NCBI GenBank assembly: GCA_963764805.1 | Contig: CAVXUB010000006.1 | Location: forward strand, 372,001-436,000 | Direction: 5' to 3' | DNA from: CAVXUB01 sp963764805 | Lineage (GTDB): Bacteria; Actinomycetota; Acidimicrobiia; Acidimicrobiales; Bog-793 | DNA length: 64,000 nucleotides | In this document: piece after piece, positions 26,672 through 35,518 of the stretch | Numbering within the stretch: position 1 is the stretch's first letter | How the letters are laid out: each line of letters begins with the position of its first letter | The notes under the pieces: generated by a model | The model's database searches: none | What the model saw: the letters and a program-made list of their open reading frames with translations, nothing else | Told to the model about the DNA's origin: nothing | Program-made: the position numbers and the translations under genes

Positions 26672-28902
26672 TCCGACTCGGGCTTCGCTTGACCCTGCAG
26701 AGCGGACGCGAGGCGATGCTGCGCGTCCTCGTCACGGCGGCGGCCGTGGCCCTCGGCGTCGGGCTGCTGCTGGCTGCCCTTGCCGGGGTCAACGGTCTGC
26801 GTGCTCAGACGGTCCGTGGCGCCTGGCTCGACACCTCGGCCCAGGCGTCGGCATCGACTTCGGCGTCCAACGAGCTGTGGTGGCTGTCGAGCACCGACGA
26901 GTTCGACGGTCGGGCGATCGACCGGGTCGACCTCGCCGCCGCCGGGCCGAACGCTCCCGTTCCGCCCGGGATCGCGCACCTGCCCGCCCCAGGCGAGTAC
27001 TTCGCCTCCCCGGCACTGACGACACTGCTTCGGTCGGAACCGGCGAGCGAGCTGCGTGACCGATATCCCGGGCACCAGGTGGGCACGATCGGCGCCGCCG
27101 GGCTGCCGTCCCCGAACTCGCTCATCATCGTGATCGGCCACAGCGCCCGTCAGCTCTCGCAGGCGGGCGCTGTCGAGGTCGGGAGCATCCAACGCACTCC
27201 GGCGAGTTGCTACAACTGCCCGAGCACGACCGGTAGCAAGCCCGTCCTGCAGTTCATCCTGGCCGCCGGAGCGGTCGCCCTCTTGCTGCCGGTGCTGATC
27301 CTGATCGCGACGGCCAGCCGGCTGTCGGCGGCGCGGCGCGAGGAACGTTTCGCGGCGATGCGCCTCGTCGGGGCGACTCCACGTCAGATCTCTGTCGTAT
27401 CGGCGGTGGAGGCGGTGGTTGCGGCGATGGCGGGAGTGGCGGTCGGCTTCGTGCTCTTCTTCGCCTTCCGACCGCTGCTCTACCACGTGCCGTTCACCGG
27501 AGCGCCCCTCGCTGAGGGCGACCTCTCGCTTCACTTGATCGACATCCTGCTGGCGGTGGTCGGCGTCCCGGTCGCCGCTGTCGTGTCGGCACGCCTCGCT
27601 CTTCGCAAGGTCCAGGTGACGCCGCTCAGCGTGAACCGGCGAGCGTCGTCTCGCCCGCCCCGCGCCGTGCGGATCATCCCGTTGCTGGCCGGAATCGCCG
27701 TGCTCGCCTACTTCGACGCGGCCGGCAAGCCTGGCGCCGTCGGGGGGCAGCTTCTCGAGCTGCTCGTGGGGTTCGTGCTCCTCGTCGTGGGGCTTGTACT
27801 CGCCGGACCGTGGTTCACGACCGCGGGCTCCCGGCTGATGGTCAAGCGGTCCAGCCGCCCAGCCACGCTCATCGCCGGCCGCCGGATCCTCGACAACCCC
27901 AAGGCAGCCTTCCGGTTCGTCAGCGGACTCGTGATCGCCCTGTTCGTGGCGACCGCCGTGGTCGGTGCGCTCAGCTCGATCACCGCCATCCGCAGCTCCG
28001 GCGGAGGAGGAAGTGAGGGCAGAGACACGCTCGCAGAGCTGTTCTGCAGCTTCTCGACATCGAACTGTCCCCCCTCCGCCCAGGTCGGCTCCGTCCCGGG
28101 CAGGGTGCTGGACGAGCTCCGCGCGACGCCAGGGGTGCGCGATGTGACGGTGGTCCACCAGGCCCCATCGGAAGGTGGGATGCGGCAGTCGTTCGGCATC
28201 GTCGCCTGTGACGAGCTGGCGAGGACACCCGCCATCGGTACCTGCGCTCCGGGAGTGACCGTGGCGAGTGTCGGCTACTTCCTGTCGAACCTCCTCGGGC
28301 ACAACTCGCACGCCTCGTCGACGGCGTGGCCCTCCGCGAAACTCTCCGTGGCCGAAGCCGCCCGCCTTCCCGTCGACGCAGTCGTCGTCGCCACGACCGG
28401 GTCCTCGGGCTCGATCGAACGGGCACGAACGGCGCTCGAGCGGGCGTTTCCCTTCCAGGCGGCGCCGATCGCAGTCGACTCCCTCGATCCGGCCACAGCA
28501 CGCCTGCTCGCGATGATCCAGGACATGACAGACGTGATCATCGTGGCGAGCCTCGTCATCGCCGCCTGCAGCCTGGCGGTGAGCATCGTCGCCGGGCTGG
28601 GCGAGCGGAAGCGCCCGTTCAGCCTGCTCCGGCTCACCGGTGTCTCCACCTCGCTCCTGCATCGTGTCGTTGCGCTGGAGAGCGCGCTGCCACTCCTCCT
28701 CGTGGCGGTGGTGTCGATCGGGGTCGGGCTGGTGTCGGCCGCGCTCTACCTGAGCTCGCAGGTCGGCATCGCGTTCAGGTTCCCGGGAGCCGCCTACTGG
28801 GTGACTGTCATCGGGGGCCTGGCGGCTTCGCTCGCCATCATCGCCTCGACGTTCCCGATCCTCAATCGCATCACGGGGCCTGAGGTCGCCAGGAACGAAT
28901 GA
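26668..28902 (+). CDS. FtsX-like ABC permease
   Basis: 744 residues from ATG 26668. The N-terminal helix (VTAAAVALGVGLLLAALAGV) leads to an extracytoplasmic domain, then a bundle of membrane helices at about 190-420 with the FtsX signature LSAARREERFAAMRLVGATP. A second extracytoplasmic region (about 445-610, with FCSFSTSNCPP) and a last helix set with RKRPFSLLRLTGVS and VISIGVGLVSA-like helices complete it. This is the duplicated FtsX layout of drug/peptide exporters regulated by PadR. Substrate unknown. Confidence 0.88.
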   Translation: MIRLGLRLTLQSGREAMLRVLVTAAAVALGVGLLLAALAGVNGLRAQTVRGAWLDTSAQASASTSASNELWWLSSTDEFDGRAIDRVDLAAAGPNAPVPPGIAHLPAPGEYFASPALTTLLRSEPASELRDRYPGHQVGTIGAAGLPSPNSLIIVIGHSARQLSQAGAVEVGSIQRTPASCYNCPSTTGSKPVLQFILAAGAVALLLPVLILIATASRLSAARREERFAAMRLVGATPRQISVVSAVEAVVAAMAGVAVGFVLFFAFRPLLYHVPFTGAPLAEGDLSLHLIDILLAVVGVPVAAVVSARLALRKVQVTPLSVNRRASSRPPRAVRIIPLLAGIAVLAYFDAAGKPGAVGGQLLELLVGFVLLVVGLVLAGPWFTTAGSRLMVKRSSRPATLIAGRRILDNPKAAFRFVSGLVIALFVATAVVGALSSITAIRSSGGGGSEGRDTLAELFCSFSTSNCPPSAQVGSVPGRVLDELRATPGVRDVTVVHQAPSEGGMRQSFGIVACDELARTPAIGTCAPGVTVASVGYFLSNLLGHNSHASSTAWPSAKLSVAEAARLPVDAVVVATTGSSGSIERARTALERAFPFQAAPIAVDSLDPATARLLAMIQDMTDVIIVASLVIAACSLAVSIVAGLGERKRPFSLLRLTGVSTSLLHRVVALESALPLLLVAVVSIGVGLVSAALYLSSQVGIAFRFPGAAYWVTVIGGLAASLAIIASTFPILNRITGPEVARNE

Positions 28903-28935
28903 TCGTGGCCGGCCGGAGGGCCGTTCGGTGGCCGT

Positions 28936-29538
28936 TCAGTGTCGGAGGCTGCTGGCGGCTTCTTTGGTGGCGTAGGCGAAAAGCACGTAACCGGCGAGGG
29001 GGTCGGACCACCACCAGCCGAGGCTGGCGTTGAGGAGGAGCCCCGTGAGCACGGCGGTGGCGAGGACCCCGTCGAGGAGGGTGACTTTGCCTTCGGTGCT
29101 TAAGACGGTGTTGTCGAGTGCTCGGCCGGTGCGGGACTTGCCGGCGGCGAGGGCGAACATGACCACGGCCGTGACGGCGGTCCAGACGATGCCGAGAGTG
29201 CTGTGGCGGGGGTGGAAGCCGAGCGCCAGGACCACGCTCGACTGGACTGCGAGGTAGCAACCGAGCAGCCCGAAGGCGATGCCGATGATGCGCAGCGCCC
29301 GCCGCTGGCGGTCCTCGCTCGTGCCGGTGAGCTCCCAGATGACAACGGTGCTTGCGCCTATCTCGATCAGCGAGTCGAGGCCGAAGCCGGCAAGGGCGAC
29401 CGAGCGGGCGGTGACGGCGGCGAAGGCAAGGACGGCGATGCCGGCGACGTTCCAGGCGAGGGTGGCAGTTTCGAGGACGATCCCGATCCGCCGGAGCCGC
29501 CGGCGGTTCTCGGTAGTCAGAGGTCCGGCGTCTCGCAC
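28936..29538 (-). CDS. CDF-like cation transporter, membrane domain only
   Basis: 200 residues from GTG 29538, which overlaps the end of arsC. Five or six helices are visible, including ALAGFGLDSLIEIGASTVVI, where the D/E residues match cation diffusion facilitator helix II, and NASLGWWWSDPLAGYVLF in helix V. The usual cytosolic CDF domain is absent. It is the last gene of the arsenic operon. Whether it exports a metal ion or something else is not clear from the sequence. Confidence 0.75.
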   Translation of the reverse strand: MRDAGPLTTENRRRLRRIGIVLETATLAWNVAGIAVLAFAAVTARSVALAGFGLDSLIEIGASTVVIWELTGTSEDRQRRALRIIGIAFGLLGCYLAVQSSVVLALGFHPRHSTLGIVWTAVTAVVMFALAAGKSRTGRALDNTVLSTEGKVTLLDGVLATAVLTGLLLNASLGWWWSDPLAGYVLFAYATKEAASSLRH

Positions 29539-29545
29539 CGGTTCA

Positions 29546-29959
29546 TCATGGCGTGGCCGGAGCGGTGAGCTCGGCGAGAAGCGCTTGCACCCGTCGGTCG
29601 ATGTCCTCGACGATCGGTCGGACTGCCTCCACAGGCTGCCCCGCGGGATCGGGGAGGTCCCAGTCGACATAGCGCTTGCCCGGATAGACCGGGCAGGTGT
29701 CGCCGCAGCCCATCGTCACGACGACGTCGGCGGCTAGACCGTCTTGCGCAGTGAGGAGCTTGGGATGCTCGCCCGCCGGGTCGAGACCGCGCTCCCGGAG
29801 GACCGCGACGACGGAGGGATTGAGCTGGTCGGCGGGTTCGGAGCCGGCGGATCGTGCGTCTACGCGACCTCGGGCGTAGTGGTCGAGGAGGAGACGGGCA
29901 GCCAGGCTGCGTCCGGCGTTGTGCGTGCAGACGAACAACACGACGGGCTTCTTGGTCAC
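29546..29959 (-). CDS. arsC: Arsenate reductase, low-molecular-weight phosphatase type
   Basis: 137 residues from GTG 29959 (VTKKPVVLFVCTHNAGRSLA). The P-loop C-x5-R is CTHNAGRS, with catalytic Cys at about residue 11. Further cysteines in VTMGCGDTCPVYPGKRYVDW (about 82 and 86) fit the thioredoxin-linked ArsC family, and DLPDPAGQPVE is the conserved general-acid loop. It reduces arsenate to arsenite in the cytosol. Its start overlaps the aquaporin stop (GTGA). Confidence 0.92.
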   Translation of the reverse strand: MTKKPVVLFVCTHNAGRSLAARLLLDHYARGRVDARSAGSEPADQLNPSVVAVLRERGLDPAGEHPKLLTAQDGLAADVVVTMGCGDTCPVYPGKRYVDWDLPDPAGQPVEAVRPIVEDIDRRVQALLAELTAPATP

Positions 29960-30729
29960 TTCGTCTCCTCGGCGTCTGGGCTTCGTGGCGGGGGATCGAC
30001 TCCCCGGCGCGAAGTGGCGCCGTCGGCGTGGTGTATCACGACCTCGGCCGCGTCGGCTGGCGTCACGCCGGGATAGAGCACCTTGATCGCTCCGATGGCG
30101 AGCGCGGCGCCGACGATCTGGGCGGCGATGAAGCTTGGGGCGGAGCCCGGGGCGATCCCGGCGAAGGTGTTCGAGAACATACGGCCGATCGTGATGGCCG
30201 GGTTGGCGAAACTCGTCGAGCTGGTGAAGAAGTACGCCGCGCCGATGTAAGCGCCGACCGCGGCCGGCGCTTGGCGGGACCGGCCTGAGCGGGCGAGGGC
30301 GAAGATGACCAGCAGCAGGCCAAGGGTGGCGACGACCTCGGAGATGAAGTGGGCGCCCGAGGCGCGGTGTTTGGTCGAGATGCTGAGGGCGGCAAGGCCG
30401 GACATGACGTTGGCGACGAACGCGCCGAGGATGCAGCCGCCCGCCTGGACAGGCACATAAGCCACGGCGTCCCGCCAAGACAGGCCGCCGAAGGCGGCGT
30501 CGACGAGTGACACGACGGGATTGAGGTGGGCGCCCGACACCGGGCCGACCATCAAGATGACGGCGAAGAGTCCCGCCGCGGTGACAGCGGCGTTCTCCAG
30601 CAGCTCCAGCCCGGTGTTGCCGGGCGAGAGCTTCTGGGCGGCGATGCCCGAGCCGATCACCACGGCGGCCAAGAAAGCGCTCCCCAAGGCCTCGGCCACC
30701 AGCCGCCGCCACAGCGGATCTCCGTTCAT
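29956..30729 (-). CDS. MIP-family channel (aquaglyceroporin), arsenite exit candidate
   Basis: 257 residues from ATG 30729. The two half-helix boxes are NPV in SGAHLNPVVSLVDAAFGGL and NPA in SFANPAITIGRMFSNTFAGI, with six membrane helices. The C-terminal 30 residues are polar (VIHHADGATSRRGVDPPPRS). In Sinorhizobium meliloti the AqpS channel replaces an arsenite pump in an operon with arsC. The same gene order here suggests arsenite leaves the cell through this channel. Confidence 0.88.
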   Translation of the reverse strand: MNGDPLWRRLVAEALGSAFLAAVVIGSGIAAQKLSPGNTGLELLENAAVTAAGLFAVILMVGPVSGAHLNPVVSLVDAAFGGLSWRDAVAYVPVQAGGCILGAFVANVMSGLAALSISTKHRASGAHFISEVVATLGLLLVIFALARSGRSRQAPAAVGAYIGAAYFFTSSTSFANPAITIGRMFSNTFAGIAPGSAPSFIAAQIVGAALAIGAIKVLYPGVTPADAAEVVIHHADGATSRRGVDPPPRSPDAEETK

Positions 30730-30748
30730 CTATGTGGCGAGAGCCCGC

Positions 30749-31219
30749 TCAGCAGCAGGACGAGGCCGTACCGGCCACGGCAAGGTCGGGGCGGCTCGCA
30801 CAACATGCGGCGCCCGATGGGTCATGCGTCCGCAGTTCACCGGCGGGCATCTCGGTGTCGGCGAGGACGGTGTAGAACTCCCACGGCTCCCCACCGGGTC
30901 CGTCGACCCACACCTTGTCCTGCAAGGCGTAGCAGCACGAGACCTCGCCCTCGACCACGGTCGTCAATCCGGCGGCGCCGAGCCGCTGCTTGGCTGCGGC
31001 CACCTCGTCCGTGGTCTCGACCTCGACGCCGAGGTGGTTGAGAGACCCCGGCTGCTGCGAGGCATCCTCGATCAGCACCAGCTTGAGAGGCGGTTCGGCG
31101 ATGGCGAAGTTGGCGTAGCCGGGCCGAACCTTGGCCGGCTCGGCGCCGAACAGTTTCGAGTAGAAGACGACTGCCTCGTCTATATCGGCGACGTTGAGGG
31201 CCAGCTGCACACGGGACAC
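30749..31219 (-). CDS. arsI: ArsI/CadI-type VOC protein, candidate C-As lyase
   Basis: 156 residues from GTG 31219, ribosome site GAGGAGG upstream. VSRVQLALNVADIDEAVVFY opens the VOC fold; SLNHLGVEVE supplies a metal histidine. The vicinal pair in GEVSCCYALQDKVWVDGPGG matches the arsenic-binding cysteines of ArsI, and EPWEFYTVLAD supplies the metal glutamate. The tail ends in CCASR and SSCC, more cysteines than usual. ArsI cleaves methyl from trivalent methylarsenic. CadI-like function is the alternative. Confidence 0.83.
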   Translation of the reverse strand: MSRVQLALNVADIDEAVVFYSKLFGAEPAKVRPGYANFAIAEPPLKLVLIEDASQQPGSLNHLGVEVETTDEVAAAKQRLGAAGLTTVVEGEVSCCYALQDKVWVDGPGGEPWEFYTVLADTEMPAGELRTHDPSGAACCASRPDLAVAGTASSCC

Positions 31220-31261
31220 GGGACGAGCCTCCTCGTAAGATTCACGGGTGTCGATGCGTTC

Positions 31262-31290
31262 ATCCTGACCGATACATCGAGTCTTGTCAA
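31262..31290 (-). promoter_or_regulatory. Sigma-70-like promoter of the arsenic operon
   Basis: On the minus strand TTGACA (31290-31285) is separated by 17 bases from CAGGAT (31267-31262), about 43 bases upstream of the arsI GTG. This is one of the best -35/-10 pairs in the window. No arsR gene lies next to it, so the regulator must be elsewhere. Confidence 0.5.
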
Positions 31291-31316
31291 TACGTAGTCG
31301 GCCCCGGTTGTCGACC

Positions 31317-31570
31317 AGGGGCCTGGTCGCGTTGAGCGTGGCTCGCGAGCTCGCGCTCATCGATCTCGGCGACGACGCACTGGCGAGACTCGGCTTAGAG
31401 CGGGAAGAACTCGTCGCGACCACGCCGGAGCACTACCGGTGCACACAAGAGTGGGCGCGTGCTGGCGCTCGGTGTGCTCGGACCTCCGCAGTGTCACGTC
31501 CGAGCGATGTGTTCGTCCTGTTCGGAGACCGCTTGCCGACGGACCCCCGGTTGTGGAGCCCCGGCGATCC
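31317..31570 (+). pseudogene. RES-domain toxin, C-terminal remnant
   Basis: The plus-strand segment reads GLVALSVARELALIDLGDDA, LARLGLEREELVATTPEHYR, CTQEWARA, then SDVFVLFGDRLPTDP. This matches the second half of RES toxins (L.LiDL...lG, Y..tQ.WA, and the terminal vFGDRv). The N-terminal half and start codon are missing. No Xre-type antitoxin partner for it is visible, although a HipBA pair lies just to the right. RES toxins degrade NAD+; this piece should be inactive. Confidence 0.55.
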
Positions 31571-31713
31571 GCACTACGACGATCTGACGGCGGGCGATGG
31601 GCGATCGTCCCGATCTGAGCGACGTCCGAGCGGGCCTGCCCCATGCCTCAAGCCCGCGCCTTCAGGTGTCGGGCGCCCGTGCTGGGTACCGTTTTAGGAC
31701 ATCTCTGACGGCA

Positions 31714-32965
31714 TCAAGTACCCAGAAGCCCGCTTCGAGCCTCAGCACCCATTAGCCGTGCCAGCTGGGACTGGACCGCGGCCAAGAGCTCGTCCGGGAC
31801 GCCGTCAGTCTCTTCTCGCGCGGCTTCGAGGGCATCAGGCGCCCGTTCGAGCAGGTCGTCGACCACGGCGGCCGCCCGTGTGCGTGCGGTTCCCCAGCTG
31901 ACTGCTTCATTCACGATCCGCTCCGATGTCAGTCGGTTGATGCGTCTCACATCGTCGACATACATTGCCAATCGGTCGATCCCGTAATGCAGGGTCGCAA
32001 CGAGGTCGTAGAGCGGGCTCAAGCAGAGCGTCCCCGACTCGAGGTGCAAGAGGCTGAAGTTCTTGGCATGCGCGTCCCCGTTGGTGAGCAACGCGTTCAG
32101 CGTCATGGCGCGGCAGCAGATCGTCAAGCGACTCCGGGGGAGCCGCAGCGTGCAGTACGGCAGCGATCTTGCGAAGCGAGGGTCCCCCGTCCTCCTCGTA
32201 CTTGTTGTCCGGAAGCACGCCTAGAACCTGGCAGAAGTCCTCCTGGTGGATCCGCCGGACGCTGCCGTCCGGTGACGTCACGCGGTCGTAGCGCTCGACG
32301 ACGAGGATCTTTCGGTCCGCGATGACGGTGGTGTGGACGTCGGCGACGGCTAGCCCGAGGTGTTTCGCGGTCCGCATGCAGAAGGCTTCGTTCTCCACCG
32401 TCGCCGGGAACCTGTCCATCTGCGGCTTGAGGATGTGTGTAGTCGGAGTGCCACCGACTGGTCGGCCCCAAGAGCCATCGGGGAGCTTGGTGAGCAGAAG
32501 CTTCTCCTGCACGCCCCCGAGGGAGACCCGGACGCGATCGTCGATTCCGAGAGGCGACTGGCGCAGATGTGACACGAGGCGCGCTATCTCAGTGTCGCCC
32601 AGAGGCTCGGCAGTCGATGCGGAACTAGCTGGTGGCGTCTCCTCCTCGGGCAGGAACACCACCGCCCCCGCGCACTCTCGACCGATTGCACGCAGGATGC
32701 CGTAGGTGTCGCCCGGGCGGAGGTCGAACTCGCGGGCGACAGCGAGGCGGGCATCGCCCTCCGGAAGTAGTCCATCGAGGAAGGGGCGCACCACGCCTTG
32801 GGTGTATCGCTCGGCACGGACGGGCAACGCCCACGAGAGAAGACGTGAACCCGGCGCATAGCGCGACAACGCCTCGGAGGTGTAAGTCAGCCTCAGCCGT
32901 TGTCGCTCCTCCTCGATGACGGCGACTGCCGTGTCGTACATCCAGGCGATCAACTTGCCGGCCAC
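31714..32965 (-). CDS. hipA: HipA-family kinase toxin, one frameshift near 32111
   Basis: About 417 residues from GTG 32965, which overlaps the antitoxin stop by one base (TAGTG). The N-subdomain (YAPGSRLLSWALPVRAERYT, GLLPEGDARLAVAREFDLRP) leads to the kinase core: SLGGVQEKLLL, THILKPQ, VENEAFCMRTAKHLGL. After a +1 insertion near 32111 come the catalytic LTNGDAHAKNFSLLH and the metal site SPLYDLVAT. HipA phosphorylates glutamyl-tRNA synthetase in E. coli; the target here is unknown. All catalytic motifs are present, so the frameshift may be a sequence error. Confidence 0.87.
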
Positions 32966-33198
32966 TACCAGTCCACCTTCTCCAGCGTCATGCGGACGCC
33001 AAGTTGTCGCAGTACACGTAGAACGCGACGCAGATGCTCAGTCTCCTTGCCACCCTCGAGGTCGGACAGATAGGAGCGGTTCAGGCCAGTCCGCGCTGCG
33101 AGCTCCGCTTGCGTGAGCCGCGCCTCGTGCCGGTAGTGACGGATTGCCTGTCCCAGGGAAGCTGAGTCGTACACACGATATCCAGGCGATGTCGGCAT
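32965..33198 (-). CDS. hipB: HipB-like antitoxin (Xre-type HTH)
   Basis: 77 residues from ATG 33198. The HTH is LGQAIRHYRHEARLTQAELA then ARTGLNRSYLSDLEGGKETE, followed by LRVLRQLGVRMTLEKVDW, the usual end of HipB-like antitoxins. A TATAGT -10 on the minus strand (33212-33207) lies about nine bases before the ATG, so the transcript is probably leaderless. Translation is coupled to hipA. Confidence 0.88.
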   Translation of the reverse strand: MPTSPGYRVYDSASLGQAIRHYRHEARLTQAELAARTGLNRSYLSDLEGGKETEHLRRVLRVLRQLGVRMTLEKVDW

Positions 33199-33382
33199 AT
33201 CTAGACACTATAGCACCGGCTGCTGAATGTCCGTATATCAGGGCTCAGGGCGGCTCATGAATTCATGTCCGGATAATCGGACGAGGCCCCAAGCCTTCGA
33301 ACTGGCTACGTCGTGACCATTCCTCTCATGCCGCCCTTGCGGCGGCACATCTAGGATTCGTCCTGATCCGAGGAGTGTCGCC

Positions 33383-34156
33383 TTGCTGACAATCCCACCG
33401 CTTCCGGACAACTGCATACTCCTCGTCGAGGTCGGCTCAACCGCGCACGGCACTGGGATCGCCGGCGGCGAGGACCACGATGAGATCGGTGTCCTCGTCG
33501 AGACGCCGGAGCAGGTGCTCGGGCTGTCCGAGTCCGGCTTCAAGACGGTGATGCAGCGCACCCAGCCGGAGGGCAGCCGGTCCGGTCCCGGCGACATCGA
33601 CCGCACCCTGCATTCGCTGCGGCGTTTTGTGCGGTTGGCGGCGTCTGGGAACCCTTCGATCCTGATGTGCTTCTGGTCACCGGTCGAGCACTCGACCGAG
33701 GCCGGCGACCAGCTGCGTGCGCTGGGGGAGGCGTTCATCGGGAGGCACATCGTCCCCCGCTACCGCGGCTACATGAAGGGCCAGGCCGAGAAGCTCCTGG
33801 GTGTACGCGGCTCCGGCGGTCACGGACGCCGTGGCGGTGGCGGCCGAGAGGAGCTCATCGCCGAGCACGGCTACGACACGAAGTACGCGATGCACTGCGC
33901 CCGACTCGGGTTCCAGTGCCTGGAACTGCTCGAGACCTCCCGTCTGAATCTGCCGATCCTCGGCGAACCAGCCGATTGGCTGCGCTCTGTCCGCTACGGA
34001 AACGTCTCGTTCGCTGAATGGTGGGAGCGGGTCCTCGAGCTGGACTCACTGCTGGCGGAGGCCGCGACCGATGACCGCTTCCGACCGGGCGCGGACGTCG
34101 GCCGGATCGAGTCCTGGATGGTTCACGTCCACCAGCAGATCTGGGCGAAACAGTGA
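33383..34156 (+). CDS. RlaP-like nucleotidyltransferase (PF10127 type)
   Basis: 257 residues from TTG 33383, with GAGGAG about 8 bases upstream. The nucleotidyltransferase signature is EVGSTAHGTGIAGGEDHDEI (G-S-x-A-H-G ... D-x-E/D), followed by GVLVETPEQVLGL. Later: SLRRFVRLAASGNPSILMCF and KYAMHCARLGFQCLELLET, both typical of the RNA-ligase-associated RlaP family. No RNA ligase is next to it. It could act in RNA repair or as a stand-alone nucleotidyl transferase toxin; I cannot decide. Confidence 0.8.
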   Translation: MLTIPPLPDNCILLVEVGSTAHGTGIAGGEDHDEIGVLVETPEQVLGLSESGFKTVMQRTQPEGSRSGPGDIDRTLHSLRRFVRLAASGNPSILMCFWSPVEHSTEAGDQLRALGEAFIGRHIVPRYRGYMKGQAEKLLGVRGSGGHGRRGGGGREELIAEHGYDTKYAMHCARLGFQCLELLETSRLNLPILGEPADWLRSVRYGNVSFAEWWERVLELDSLLAEAATDDRFRPGADVGRIESWMVHVHQQIWAKQ

Positions 34157-34300
34157 TCACGCGCGCCCTCCGTCGGCGCGCACTGCTGATGGGGGCCAGG
34201 CGTCGCTCTTCGGCTGCCCGTCATCTGGCTCCGAACACCCGACAGAGATGTCAGAGGGCGCCAGTTCGGCTTCAATCGCCGGCCATCGCTGCGGCCGGTC

Positions 34301-35518
34301 CTAGCCCCGCCGGCGGCGCATTCGATGCCGAGCGAGCACGGCGTCGATGAACTCTGGCGTCGAGCCAAGATCTTCCGACCCGTCGGGACCGTCACCGTCC
34401 AGCCGATCGCTCAGTTCGGCGACGTGGCGGGCCATCGCATCCGTGTCGACCTCGAGCCCGGCGAGCAGCTCAGCAACAGAGTGAGCCGAACCACCAGCGG
34501 CACGTAGCAACTCGTTGACGCTCAGCCACTCGGCGTGCCAGGTGCCAGGGGAGCGATCTAGCTCGCTGTCGAGCCCGCCGATCAGGGTTGCGCAGAGTCC
34601 GGGTGCCCGCCGCCCATTGGCGACGATGATCGTCGACAGCACCGAGTTGCGCTTGTGCGGCATCGAGGAGGACTGTCCCCTCCCGTCCGCGGCCGGCTCC
34701 CGGACCTCGGCCACCTCGTCCATCGACAGCAACAGAACGTCGCGTGCGACCTTGGCGCACACTCCACACGCCATCGCAAGCGATGCTCCGAGCTCGGCGA
34801 CGACGAGGCGCTGACCGTGCCAAGGGATGTCCGTGCAAGCGAGTCCGATCTCGCTCGCGAACGCTCGCCGGACGTCCCCACCGGCAGCCCCGAGCGACGC
34901 CAGAGTGCCGGCAGCTCCGCCGAGCTGAGCCGGCAACCTGGCGACGAGCTCTTCCAGCCGATCGGCCGCCTCCATCAAGCCGTCAGCCCATCCCGCTGCC
35001 CGCAGGCCGAAGGTGGTCGGTAGCGCAGGTTGCAGGAGGGTGCGGGCGACTTGGACTGTGTCGCGGTGGCGGTCGGCGAGCTCGGTCGCCGCTGAGATCG
35101 CAGAGGTGAGGTCGGTGCTGAGCAGCGAGAGGACGCGTTTCGCGACGAGCATTAGAGCCGTGTCGATGATGTCCTGGCTCGTGGCCCCATAGTGGACGAA
35201 GGGCGCCGCGCTCTCAGGCAGCATGCCGCGGAAGGCAGCCACGAGCGGGATGACCGGATTGGCGCCGAGGCGCGCCTGGCGGCCGAGCTCGACCGGGTCC
35301 AAGGACGAGGCAGCCTCACGGCAGGCGTCCTCGACGGCTGCGCCCGCCTCGGCTGTGATCACACCACAGGCGGCCTCCGCCCGCGCGAGCGCAGCTTCCG
35401 CCTCGAGCAGAGCCTTCAGCCAGCCGCGATCCGATGTCTCCCCGGCGACCGCATCAGAGGTGAAGAGGGAGACGAACAGGCCGCCGGCATGCTCTTCCGC
35501 GTCGTGGTCAGGGGACAA
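34301..35518 (-). CDS. pcaB: 3-carboxy-cis,cis-muconate cycloisomerase
   Basis: About 405 residues. The best in-frame start is a TTG at 35518, overlapping the end of pcaG by 11 bases; the family usually begins near LFVSLFTSDAVAGETSDRGW. Fumarase/aspartase-fold motifs: VHYGATSQDIIDTALMLVAK and the signature GQSSSMPHKRNSVLSTIIVA. It converts 3-carboxy-cis,cis-muconate to gamma-carboxymuconolactone in the protocatechuate branch. Last gene of the pcaHGB operon. Confidence 0.9.
   Translation of the reverse strand: MSPDHDAEEHAGGLFVSLFTSDAVAGETSDRGWLKALLEAEAALARAEAACGVITAEAGAAVEDACREAASSLDPVELGRQARLGANPVIPLVAAFRGMLPESAAPFVHYGATSQDIIDTALMLVAKRVLSLLSTDLTSAISAATELADRHRDTVQVARTLLQPALPTTFGLRAAGWADGLMEAADRLEELVARLPAQLGGAAGTLASLGAAGGDVRRAFASEIGLACTDIPWHGQRLVVAELGASLAMACGVCAKVARDVLLLSMDEVAEVREPAADGRGQSSSMPHKRNSVLSTIIVANGRRAPGLCATLIGGLDSELDRSPGTWHAEWLSVNELLRAAGGSAHSVAELLAGLEVDTDAMARHVAELSDRLDGDGPDGSEDLGSTPEFIDAVLARHRMRRRRG

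Noticed and set aside
26605..28662. 685-codon minus-strand open frame
   Set aside because: Complement of the FtsX-like permease; rich in His/Arg/Asp with no family features, as expected of GC-rich antisense frames.
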